Shown: positions 39,401-48,600 of the stretch, piece by piece
How positions within the stretch are numbered: position 1 is the stretch's first letter
How the letters are laid out: every line of letters begins with the position of its first letter
NCBI RefSeq assembly: GCF_024362695.1
Contig: NC_065413.1
Location: 15,039,511-15,103,510, forward strand
Source of the DNA: Pectinophora gossypiella
Lineage: Eukaryota; Arthropoda; Insecta; Lepidoptera; Gelechiidae
Reading direction: 5' to 3'
Length of the DNA stretch: 64,000 nucleotides
The notes under the pieces: model-generated
Seen by the model: the letters and a program-made list of their open reading frames with translations, nothing else
What the model was told of the DNA's origin: nothing
The model's database searches: none
Program-made: the position numbers and the translations under genes

Positions 39401-42180
39401 TTTTACTCTGTGCTTTCATGACGTGAGTAACCTTAATAAGAAAATTTACATTAATAAAGTTTCCTTTACCTTCTGTTGTGGGAAAAGTCGCTGGCGTGGT
39501 CAACGATTTCCGTCATTCAGCGCTTATAGCTATCGACCAGGGATGTTATGGATATGAAATTTCGGATACGGAAGAATGATCTTCTTCTATCGTGTGGGTT
39601 GTGAGGCGGATTACTCACCTCATCAACCCTGGTGTCAGGGTTACTATTGAGCCGCCAAAACCCCCTGACATGGCTCATGTAACGACTACTTACTTACATC
39701 AGTAAGTAGAAACCGGGACCAACAGCTTAAAGTGCCTTCCGAAGCACGGATAATCTTACTTTCGGACAATCAGGTGTTCAGCCTGTAATGTCCTAACCAA
39801 ACTAGGAATCCCACCGGGATTTGAACTCGGGACCTCCGGATCGTGAACCCAACGCTCAAACCACTGGACCACGGAGGCCGTAAGATTGATTATTATACCG
39901 GATACGGTTACGAATACGGATATGATGATTTAGATTTTTCCAACATATTGCATTTTATTACATTATTATAATGACTGTTTGAATACAGATCCACCGGGTT
40001 CACTATGTGGGTACCCACGATGACCAACGCATTCTTCAACGGCGATGACACATCAGGAAAGACTTTCTGCGAAGTCGCCAGCACCGCTGCCCAGGGCAGC
40101 AACAGTGTGAGTTTATAATGTTTTACGTATCTACGAGTAATTGTAATTAGATGGTAGCTAGAACCCGAACGGACAAAATCTTTCTCTTCCCCTCTCTTTA
40201 TCCCTCACTCTTCTCTCCTTCTCTTTGTTATAATTATCTGTGTTCTTCCCACGTTTTCAGAACAACAATATGTCAAACGCCACACAAAACAGCAATAGCA
40301 ATCGCATCAGCACACATTGCTATTTTTATTAATCAGGCTCTTACGTTTCAGACTTCGACTGACTGTAACGGCGTCGTGACCCCTTCAACGCTGTACGCAG
40401 TGATGTGTTATTCTGGAGTCGCTGGAATCCTTACTATTATCATATCGTTCCTAGTGGGAATAGTCGGGAAACGCCGCATGATGTTTATAGTCTTCACTAT
40501 ATCTGCGTCATGTGGGATACTGTTGCTGTTTGTCAGAATACCCATTCTGAGTATAGCACTGTTTAACACGTTCCTCTACGTTTCATTCATACTTGGGAAT
40601 ATTAACACGTACCTGGTGGAATTAAATCCTACGCATTTGAGGTTTGTAAACGTCAAATTACATAGACATAACATTAAAACATAAACCATACTGTGTGTGA
40701 GTATGTGTGTGTGTGTGTGTGTTTGTGTCACCATACTGTGAATGTGGTCACCCGGATCAAACCATATCTCACATAGTGAACGAGTGCCCTCTGCACCGGT
40801 TCCCAGGTAGCATAGCCGGGCTGCATTGTGTGACGGATGCGGCAGAAACTTGGTTGGGGGAGCTTAAGCTGGATATATGATCCACGCAGGATATTTTATT
40901 TTTGTCTTCCATACGCAATAATAACAATAAAACATAAAGAGCCTATATACGTCCCACTTCTGGGCACTGGGAGTTTCCTCACGATATATTTCTTCACCGC
41001 TTTGCACGTGATAATCATTTATGATCCAAACATGGATTCGTACACAAATTCGGAAGTTATTGCTTTAGACCCTTGCTGGGATTCGAACACACGACCTTGA
41101 AGTGACAGTCAAGCGTTCTTCCAACTGAGCTACCACGGCTCACCTTTAATTATTTATTATACTTCTTCTATCGTGTGGGTTGTGAGGTGAATTACCAACC
41201 CCATCAACCCTGGTGTCAGAGTTACTATTGAGCCGCCAAAGGCCCCTGACATGACTCATATAACGACTACGTACTTACATCAGTAAGTAGTAACCGCGAC
41301 CAACGGCTTAACGTGCCTTCCGAAGCACGGATCGTCTTACTTTTAGACAATCAGGTGATCAGCCTGTAATGTCCTGACCAAACTAGGGACCACAAAGTAA
41401 TTTGTGTGATATGTCCCCACCGGGAATCGAACCCAGGACCTCCGGATCGTGAGCCCAACGCTCAACCACTGGACCACGGAGGCCGTTATACTTACTAATT
41501 AATATAATTTATTTACATTACAGAGGAATGGCGACCTGTCTGTCAGTAGTGGCGGCGCGAGGATTTGGCTTCTTCAGCGTACAACTCATAGCTACACTTC
41601 TAGCAGATCACTGTCTGCCAATGATGTCTGGTTATATTGTCCTTGTAATATGTAAGTTTACCTTCTTCTTCTATCGTGTGGGTTGTGAGGTGAATTAACA
41701 ACATCATCAAGCCTGGTATCAGGGTTCTACTTACTTACATCAGCAAGTAGTAACCGGGACCAACGAACGGCTTAACGTGTCTTCCGAAGCACGGATCATC
41801 TAACTTTTTGGACAATCAGGTTAAGTTTACCTTTACTTTAACGAATGAAATGAAAGGAGAATGGGCACAAATATAATAATGGAAGCTGGTAACCTGTCGC
41901 CAACAGCGAACAAGGACCGAAAAAGGAGAAAGGGCTTTTTTAATCGAAATGTTTCAAATTCAAAACTTTAGGCAATTATTAATAACTAACATTCACGTCT
42001 ATAGAACTAGATACATTTATTTACTTTTGTAAATATATTTATATATATTTGATATATTTACCTACTTTTGTTTCAGCTGGGCTCATAGTGTCACTATTTC
42101 TACCTCCCGATGACGTCAAGAAGACTGAAGCTGTAACTGCTGCTGACTGTGAAGCAAATACTGATAAAACGCGATTTTAA
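33360..42180 (+). CDS. SV2-like major facilitator transporter, gene 2 (10 coding exons)
   Basis: Joining 33360-33429, 34761-34922, 35411-35573, 36013-36134, 37843-38087, 39274-39422, 39989-40106, 40352-40641, 41524-41651 and 42077-42180 gives 1551 nt with no internal stop, coding 516 residues. Exon lengths 162, 163, 122, 245 and 128 equal those of gene 1, and all nine intron phases (1,1,2,1,0,2,0,2,1) agree, so this is a tandem duplicate. Motifs: GLCADTRGRR 87-96, GESSPLRHR 145-153, RPWR 195-198, HESPKYLF 219-226, ELNPTHLR before segment 11. A sequon NST at 342-344 sits at the exon 7/8 junction in the same loop as in gene 1. The loop 8-9 motif has changed: FLVGIVGKR, with Gly379 where gene 1 has Asp393. 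Overall similarity is modest, suggesting an old duplication and a different substrate. Role by family: membrane transport of a small organic solute, unknown. Confidence 0.93.
33445..33700 (+). repeat. R1 copy in gene 2 intron 1
   Basis: T-run, GACGTTACTTACTGTAGATT, CTACTTGGCCGGACAAAT, GGCGTCGTCTGAGAGG, CCCTAGTGGGTTGATAGC. It starts only about 15 bp after the exon 1 donor. Confidence 0.7.
33838..34120 (+). repeat. Second R1 copy, direct orientation
   Basis: AGATTTGCCGCAGATGGCAT to TGATGTAGGGAAATCC, diverged from the first copy and lacking the T-run start. The two make a direct tandem 140 bp apart. Confidence 0.7.
34331..34640 (+). mobile_element. SINE-4 copy
   Basis: tRNA-like head GCCGTGGTAGCCCAGTTAGT ... 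GGTTCGAATCC (34335-34405), body with CATGTTTGGATCATAAAT and GTGAAGGAAAACATCATGAG, and tail GGGCTAGTTTTCCCTTCG. An A-run at 34566-34585 interrupts it. Confidence 0.75.
34761..34922 (+). CDS. Gene 2 coding exon 2
   Basis: 162 nt, residues 24-77: first membrane segment and SQQGLLSAVPLI. Acceptor GCGTCAG, donor GTAAGT; phases 1/1. Confidence 0.95.
35110..35285 (-). repeat. Repeat Y copy in gene 2 intron 2
   Basis: CATACATAAACTCACCCCTA, CACCGGGGTAAGCAGGG, CACACGCACGCCGGTTCAG. Same family as 9290-9470. Confidence 0.6.
35346..35392 (+). pseudogene. Relic of a duplicated exon 3 of an SV2-like transporter
   Basis: The 47 bp TGGACGCTGCTGGTTGCCAT... to ...CATCTTGAATGTC match 35466-35512 inside the real exon 3 at roughly 80 percent. 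The frame would read WTLLVAMPTAAILNV against WTLLVAMPIGAILNI. It ends a few bases before the exon 3 acceptor and lacks its own acceptor and the GxxxDxxGRR part, so it cannot be a working exon. Confidence 0.75.
35411..35573 (+). CDS. Gene 2 coding exon 3
   Basis: 163 nt, residues 78-131 with GWGLCADTRGRR. Acceptor ACTTGCAG, donor GTAAGT. A degenerate copy of its middle lies just upstream at 35346-35392. Confidence 0.94.
36013..36134 (+). CDS. Gene 2 coding exon 4
   Basis: 122 nt, residues 132-172, FVLMGESSPLRHRSRFMF. Acceptor CATTCCAG, donor GTGAGT. Confidence 0.93.
36580..36760. mobile_element. MITE-G, partial
   Basis: ACATTGTAACGAAAACTTTG at the left, ATTTTCCGACAGGAAATTCC at the right; the right terminus is lost. 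Confidence 0.6.
37038..37485. mobile_element. MITE-G copy with an AT-rich insertion and a 22-base C-run
   Basis: Left end CAGGGAATTAGTATTAGTGA... with ATATCGAGTGGAATTTTCC (37125-37150); right end AACTCAGAATCATGGTCTGA (37402-37421), C-run 37424-37445, then CGATGTCACTAACGCCCTGT. About 200 bp of AT-rich DNA sits between the arms. The C-run replaces the usual short CCCCC of the family. Confidence 0.65.
37635..37780 (-). repeat. R1 fragment plus LINE scrap
   Basis: 37655-37720 is inverted R1 (GTCTGGCCAAGTAATGCCAT, TCTACAATAAATCACGTC). 37745-37778 (ATGACACGACGTTCGCCTTC) is a scrap of the LINE C-terminus seen at 21080-21306. They end 60 bp before exon 5. Confidence 0.6.
37843..38087 (+). CDS. Gene 2 coding exon 5
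   Basis: 245 nt, residues 173-254. Segments 5-6 and LLLHESPKYLFSKSRDEEAM. Acceptor TCTACAG, donor GTGAGT; ends phase 0. Confidence 0.94.
38155..38277. repeat. AT-rich microsatellite (TATATA/TAAATATTAATATT)
   Basis: Mixed TA dinucleotide runs and repeated AAATATTAATATTTATA blocks directly upstream of a MITE-G. Confidence 0.8.
38278..38505. mobile_element. MITE-G, full-length
   Basis: Starts ACAGGGTGTTAGTGACATCG and ends GGTGTCACTAACATCC; long arms with AGTAGAAATTTCCGTCGC and its counterpart. Confidence 0.8.
38535..38770. mobile_element. MITE-G, second tandem copy
   Basis: Starts ACGGGGTGTAAGTGTCATCG and ends GATGTCACTAACACCCAGTA. Only about 30 bp from the previous copy. 38770-39270 is AT-rich intron without other features. 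Confidence 0.8.
39274..39422 (+). CDS. Gene 2 coding exon 6
   Basis: 149 nt, residues 255-303: linker VKSVTIEESPQQPERFSL and the start of segment 7. It is 21 nt (7 codons) shorter than in gene 1. Acceptor GTCACAG, donor GTGAGT. Confidence 0.93.
39580..39885 (-). mobile_element. SINE-1 copy in gene 2 intron 6
   Basis: Tail CTTCTATCGTGTGGGTTGTG at the low end, module TGCCTTCCGAAGCACGG, tRNA-like head to GGACCACGGAGGCCG. 39480-39540 before it is an R1 scrap. Confidence 0.8.
39989..40106 (+). CDS. Gene 2 coding exon 7
   Basis: 118 nt, residues 304-343: TGFTMWVPTMTNAFF and the loop ending AQGSNS. Acceptor AATACAG, donor GTGAGT; ends phase 0. Confidence 0.92.
40352..40641 (+). CDS. Gene 2 coding exon 8
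   Basis: 290 nt, residues 344-439: segments 8-10, FLVGIVGKRRMMF and TYLVELNPTHL. Acceptor CGTTTCAG; donor GTTTGT, the weakest donor of the gene. Confidence 0.92.
40695..40726. repeat. GT microsatellite
   Basis: GTGTGAGTATGTGTGTGTGT and onward, between exon 8 and the LINE relic. Confidence 0.7.
40731..40880 (+). pseudogene. Non-LTR retrotransposon C-terminal zinc-knuckle, relic
   Basis: The frame reads CECGHPDQTISHIVNECPLH, then RFPGSIAGLHCVTDAAETWL and a stop at 40878-40880. The C-x-C...H...C spacing with TISHIVNECP is the usual end of LINE ORF2 proteins of the Jockey/R1-like groups. Upstream is a GT repeat, so only the last 50 codons or so remain. It lies in gene 2 intron 8, sense orientation. 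Confidence 0.65.
40975..41140 (-). mobile_element. SINE-4 copy, partial
   Basis: On the minus strand a tRNA-like head AGCCGTGGTAGCTCAGTTGG with a GGTCGTGTGTTCGAATCCC segment, then the CATGTTTGGATCATAAATG body. Not a tRNA gene: it continues into SINE-4 body sequence. Confidence 0.65.
41163..41484 (-). mobile_element. SINE-1, near full-length
   Basis: CTTCTATCGTGTGGGTTGTG to ACCACTGGACCACGGAGGCC; module and tRNA-like head both intact. One of the best SINE-1 copies, 40 bp upstream of exon 9. Confidence 0.85.
41524..41651 (+). CDS. Gene 2 coding exon 9
   Basis: 128 nt, residues 440-482: RGMATCLSVVAARGFGFF. Acceptor CATTACAG, donor GTAAGT. The acceptor region is duplicated at 43318-43366. Confidence 0.94.
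41663..41822 (-). mobile_element. SINE-1, internally deleted
   Basis: Starts about 12 bp after the exon 9 donor with CTTCTTCTATCGTGTGGGTT; part of the tail and the tRNA-like head are missing. Confidence 0.75.
42077..42180 (+). CDS. Gene 2 coding exon 10 with stop
   Basis: 104 nt, residues 483-516: end of segment 12 and a hydrophilic tail; TAA at 42178-42180. Acceptor TGTTTCAG. Confidence 0.93.
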
Positions 42181-42311
42181 TAGACTGTTACCGTAGACTG
42201 TTACAATATCATATTATACTTATATGTTACTATAGTGTTATGGACTGTTACGTATGTATGATAGATAATATATCATACATAGGTACGTAAAATAATATTA
42301 AACAGTATTTG

Positions 42312-42321
42312 AATAAATAAA
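42312..42321 (+). promoter_or_regulatory. Polyadenylation signal of gene 2
   Basis: Overlapping AATAAATAAA about 130 nt after the stop, 283 bp before the next gene's start codon. Confidence 0.65.
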
Positions 42322-42604
42322 GACTGATCGAAAAATGGTTATATTTCTTTTTCTACGCATAAAAGAACTGTATAAAGTTTTCCCAAAGCAAGAAAAATCT
42401 TATTCCTAGTTTTTTCTATATCCATTTACATAAAACTCCGAAAATCCATAAGCCTCCCGAAATAAATAATAGAGAGATTAGACAAGGCTGTACGACATTC
42501 AGTCTTTGCCTACCAGTAATGTAGAAACGGAAAAACAATAACTGTCAGATTGACCGAACTGTCAATACTGTCATTCACTTTTTGTGGTTTCTCGAACGGG
42601 CGAA

Positions 42605-42656
42605 ATGTCTGAAACTGCCGGAGATAATTCAAAACTACGAGTCTTGGTCCTAGGAG
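42605..42656 (+). CDS. Gene 3 coding exon 1
   Basis: Residues 1-17, MSETAGDNSKLRVLVLG, ending inside the Rossmann glycine motif (phase 1). Donor GTAATG. No upstream in-frame ATG nearby; start context GCGAAATG. Confidence 0.9.
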
Positions 42657-45600
42657 GTAATGAACAAGAAAAGTCCAGAAAGTGTCCTCCGTATTTCATG
42701 CCAAATTTCTTCTAGTAGTTCCAATAAGTATCGGTGCCGAAAAGTGTTGTTTTTTTATATCTCTAACGGTTTTTAGAAAGTCTTAGTCATCAAAATGACC
42801 TAAGTGTTTTTTATTTGTTTAATCCGTTGCGGCTTGCTTCAGGGTGCGGTTTCATCGGCCGGAACCTCGTGGAGTACCTGGTGACCAATGACTTGGTGAG
42901 CTCCTTGCGTGTGGTGGACAAAACTCCACCACAGCTCGCGTTTCTGAACCCGGCACATACTAAAGTTTTCGAAGACCCCCGCGTAGAATACAAGAGTGCG
43001 AATCTCATCAACCCGAGTAAGTACACTTTTTTTAAAAGGTTTTTTATAAGGCAATTAGTGAGAAGCCCTGCCAGTACAAACTGGTATAACATGTAACATG
43101 AAGCTATTTTTAAAATATCCGTATTTTACCCATGTTTACCTTAACATGTGCAAGTGCTTTTAATACTTGTTATGTTAGTTATAGTAAAGGAAACTTATTT
43201 GTGTTATACGGTTTACTTCAATAAATAGACTTATTTTTAATAATATTACAAATTTGTAATTTTTTTAATTTAACATAAATTGAATAAGGAGTGCACAGAT
43301 CAACTAATATATATTATTTATTATACTTACTAATTAATATAATTTATTTACAGAGGAATTGCAACCTCTTTTCCTATTTTTTTACTTATAATAAATATAC
43401 CTATCTATAATTAAAAAAAGTTTTTCGCAGAATCTCATATGGCTTCTATTTGTCATAGAATATTTTTAAAATGCAACTTCCTCTACTTACTAAAGACATT
43501 GACAAGGTGCATACAATTGTAATTATAATTAAATTATGGCATCAAAATGCTATTGTTGAGGTTTCAATGGCAACGCAATCATATTCATTGTCACGGTAAA
43601 AAGCTGTATGTACAGTCAGGAGGCATATAAACAGTCCTTAATTATTCCTACTTTTAAAGTAGTAGGTTTTTTCTCCTTTATAATTTTTTGTTGCTAATGA
43701 GAGGCAAGCAGTTGACTTTGAGGTTGCAGGTTCGAATCACCAATAATTGTTGATCATAAATGATCAGTGGTGAAGGAAAGCATTGAGAGGAAACCCACAT
43801 TCAGAGGTATGTGACCTAACCTAAATTGGGCTGGATTTCCCTTCGTGGTTTGGAAGGTCAGACAATCAGTCACTTCAGTAATAAACCGGACCTATCAAAT
43901 CCTCAGGCTAAGTAAGCAGACCCTGTGAAAAATGGGATATCGGTAGGGAGATGTTGATGATGAATTATTTCTATTTTTTCCTATTTGGTCAAAACCTATT
44001 ACCTATTAATTACTATATCCTTGTGCTATATTAATGTGTTCAGTTTTCTGCATTTTCTGCACTATAAGATGGTGAAGCTGACGTAACTCCTTCCAGATTG
44101 TCAGAAGCCTACTGCAGTTTTCACAGGCTTTGTGGAGTGACCCTGATCCTTTGAGGATTTGTACCCATTCTGCTGTCACTCTGGTGCATTCCACAATATT
44201 TTACCCGGATTGAAACTGGCTTTTCTGTGATTTAACTTAAAAGGTGCTGGAATAGATTTTACTACAAAATCCTCCTTGAGTACGGTCACAAGTACTAAAT
44301 ATGTATACACTTTGCTACCACGTCACATTAACTTCTTTGACAAATTAAACCGTAAATCTTATTAAATGTCAAATATGAGAGTGTGACAGGGTTCTAAAGT
44401 GGGTACATAATATTGCTCATGACTGTAGACAAAATAGCAGCCTGAATTTACGAGCTATGGTATTAATTGGAGCTGGCATTAATAATTGAAATAAATATTT
44501 ATCACTGGTTTATGGTCTGAAGTAGTCTGAACCAAGTGTATAGGGAAACTATAAACAAATGTTACTACCTACTTACAGGAAAAACACATTATTGATATTG
44601 ACCTACAATCTCACACAATGCTGTTACAAATAACACAATACATTTTTATGCTTACTTTATTCATTATTTTCAAATTCAAATACACTTTGTTGCACCATAA
44701 AGGAAAGAGATCAAAAGGAGACTTAACTAGGTACATGGCAATTAGGTAGTTAGTTTACTAGGTCAAAGATAAATTATGAAATTCTTATTATATTATTATA
44801 TAGCTGGAAAATACTAAATAAAGACAGATCTAAAGGTGACAAAAACAGTTATTTTTTCTATTTAACTTTTTTATCATTTTTAATACAAATTCTCTGCACG
44901 TCAGCACACCTCCGACATAGTTGTAACCACATCATCACCATCATCAGCCCATTAACGTCCCCACTGCTGGGGCACGGGCCTTCCCTATGGATAGATAGGG
45001 AGATCGGGCCTTAAACCATCACGCGGGCCCAGTGCGGATTGACGGTTATTAACGACAGCTAATGTAGCTGGGACCAACGGCTTAACGTGCCTTCCGAAGC
45101 ACGGAGGAGCTCGAGATGAAAACTTTTTTTTTGTAGTCCCCATCCTTTGCGAAAGTTGCTTAACTTCAACAATCGCAGACCGAGCGCGTTTACCGCTGCG
45201 CCACCGAGCTCCTCACGTTGTAACTACATAGTTGTAAGTTATGGCCCCAGGGGGTCAGGCTTTCAGCTCGTCGCGTTTAGAGTTGAGTTCTTCTCGAAGT
45301 TTCTGTTTACAGTTCGCCTCCATTGCGGCCGATCCTGGGCTTGTATCTCCCATGGGTTGGGCACGCTTAAACACATCTTTGGAAACTACCCTGTTTTATA
45401 GGACGGGAAAACAGAAAAACCACATCGATTGCTATAAAGGGCTTTAGCGTGTGGGCAACCGAAGAGCGTGGTGCGCGGCGTAGAGGTTAGCCAGAGAGAA
45501 ATTTTAAAAATCGAAATGAAGTGACGCGCAGGCGCGGCGAGCGCCATCTTGCGCCGAGTCGGTTGCCCGCACCAAATACTTTACCGCTTTATTTTAAAAC

Positions 45601-48600
45601 GTTACATAGTCAATTCGTGTTGCTAACATACCCTATTGGCGGCCTTATTGCTCAGGGCCCCCTACACTAGTGTTCTTGGAGCGTTGTAGTCGTGCCAGGG
45701 TCCGCACAGCGTCGCTGCGCAAACCCGCGTTCGGTAGACGGTCAGCGCCGGCGTCGCGTCGAGTCGCGTTGTCTTTACGGAAAAGATCCATCTCTTCTTC
45801 TACTAATCCTTTTATCTCCTGTTGGGATGTAGCGCTCGAATAACAGAATTCCACTCCCCGCGATCTTTTGCAGACTCTGTAGCTTGCTCCCATGATATGC
45901 CGAGAGCTAAAAAAAAGAATAGAACCATAGAAAAGATCTGTTATGATCCAAACATGATCATAACTGATCTTTTCAAACATGATCCAAATACTTTATAAAA
46001 TTTAAAATAATGACATTTCCGTGCTTACTAATATACCAGATTGCTCTTTATGCGTACAACAATAGAGAGTTGTACAGTTGCAGAGGTGACAGACGAGGAC
46101 ACGATGCTCGGCACGCGCATATACTCGACGGGGTGCCTCATAGGCTCCGGAGGAGCGCGAAAACTGGGCATGTCATGGCCCCGGGAGTGTACAACAAACT
46201 GCCTGACATCAAACAAGCAAAAAATTGTACTATATTTAAACTTAAACTTAAAAAATGGCTTATTGAGCAGGCATTCTATAGTTTTGACGACCTGTAATTG
46301 ATAATATATTTTAATGTAATTGAATTCCATAGTAATATTTAATTTCATTGAATTTTGTAATATCTGTGACGTGTAATTATTATTATCAATAAATGACTAT
46401 GACTATGAATTCGGAAACAAATTCGACAATCATTGGTTTGGGCCTGTGCAGGATTCGAACCTGCGACCTCAAAGTGAGAGGCGTTCTGCCAACGAAGCTA
46501 CCACGGCTCTTTAGTATGGAATTATACTAAGTGTTATTATTGTTTTAAACATATAACAATATGAAGTATGATACCCATTACATTTACGTACACAGCTATA
46601 ACTATGTCATTGACTTGTGATAAAGTTATCGTAATGAGTCACTTCCAGTTTATAGCCATGAAGCAACAAACGAATAGAGGTACTGCATTATGTTAAGGTA
46701 CAAAATAATTAAAATAAAAATAGCCTTTATTCCTTAACTTAAAAACTAACAAAATAGGTTATACAAGGTTTCCTTATATCTAGTAAGTACCTACCTAATT
46801 GAACTGAATGAACAGCCTCCGTGGTCTAGTGGTTAGAGCGTTAGGCTCACGATCTGGAGGTCGACGTTCGATTCCCGATGGGGACATTGTCGAAATCACT
46901 TTGTGAGACTGTCCTTTGTTTGGTAAGGACTTTTCAGAATTGAATCATCTGATGCTGGTTACGCTGAATCATTGAATGATTCCTCCTGTTCTGTTGTCCA
47001 AGTCCACGTCGCGTCTTGTGGTGGGATTACCAACCTCATCAACCCTGGTGTCAGGGTTATTATTAAGCAGCCAAAGGCCCCTGACATGGCTTATGTAACG
47101 ACTACTAACTTGCATCAGTAAGTAGTAACCGGGACCAACGGCTTAACGTGCCTTCCGAAGCACGGACCGTGTTATTTCGGACAATCAGGTGATCAGCCTG
47201 TAATGTCCTAACCACACTAGGGACCACAAAGTGACTTTTGTGATATGTCCCCACGGAAATTCGAACCCGGGACCTCCGGCCGAACGCTCCAACCACTGGA
47301 CCATGGAGGCCGTTAGGAATCATTTCAAAAGTTTAACATTTTGTTATAGCATCATGCGCCGCGGCGTTAGACCCCGGCGATGCCCCGTGGGGTTTGGTAG
47401 TGAACTGTGCTGGGGAGACGCGGGGTGGGCAGACAGAAGCGGTGTACGCTGAGGGCATCGTCACGCTCAGCGCCAACGTGGCTAGGCAGTGCGCCAAGAT
47501 GACTGCGCGGCTCGTCGAGATCTCCAGCGGCCATATGTATAGTACTGACAAGGTGAGTGACCTGGGGCTATGTTAGGGTTGCCACCTCAATATTACTAGT
47601 ACCTAGTATTTTTGACAATAATTATTATTGGCTAGACATTCGTCGCTGATGTCGCTAACTGACGTATCTGAATTTTTTGGCGAATCTGACTTGCACCTTT
47701 TGCTATTGTCAATAAGACAAAAGTTGTTTTAGCAAAAAAAAAATGCTGATGCGTTAGTTTGTAAAATCAGCCACGATATGATCTTATCGTGTGGGTTGTG
47801 AGGTGGAATACTAACCTCATCAACCCTAGGGTCAGGGTTACCATGATACGGTGCTATGTGGGTCGTTCTTCTTTTTTATCGACAATGATCTGTCCTTCGT
47901 TCTGCTCTGATAAGTTATGTTTTAGTATTTTATTACAAGTATCCATTGTCCAAAAATATAGTTATCTTATTATACTCAAAATACAAGCAAAATACTAATC
48001 GGTTCTTCAATTAGTTATACTTATAACTGTAGCTTGATTGTTTTTCACAATATTCTGTGACAGAGTGCTAAACCCGTATGTGATACATAGAAGCTTATTT
48101 TACCATCAATCCACCCACCTTTTTACCATCCAATCAGCCTTAATTGAACGTAATGAAAATCCATTATGTGTAATCAGAATCCATTAGCATGGCTTTATTT
48201 AAGTTTCACAAGTACAATATGTTTTACGTATTATTAAACAGGATGTTTGGTTCAGTACAATTTGTGAATAATAACGTATTATCTATCTATCTATCTATAA
48301 TGTCAATATAGGTAGATGACATTTTTGTGCAATAGCTTCACTGTGCCATAGAGTAAGGAATAATACTACGTATAGAACGGCAACTCTCCGCTCCCCACCA
48401 CCGGCTAAGCTAAGTTTTAGTTCACTTCACTAAAAAGATAATCCCATTGTATAAGAAACCTGTCCTTGGTTTGGTAAGGACTTTTAAGAAAGAAAGAAAG
48501 AAACGTTTATTATAAAGGGACACCACAGTAACAAATATAAAACACATAACAAATATATAATATAAAACGCGGAGTAACACATAACTTACAATCAAAACAC

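Noticed and set aside
42811..43092. 93-residue minus-strand frame opposite gene 3 exon 2
   Set aside because: Shadow of the coding strand; gene 3 frame is supported by seven spliced exons and the Rossmann motif.
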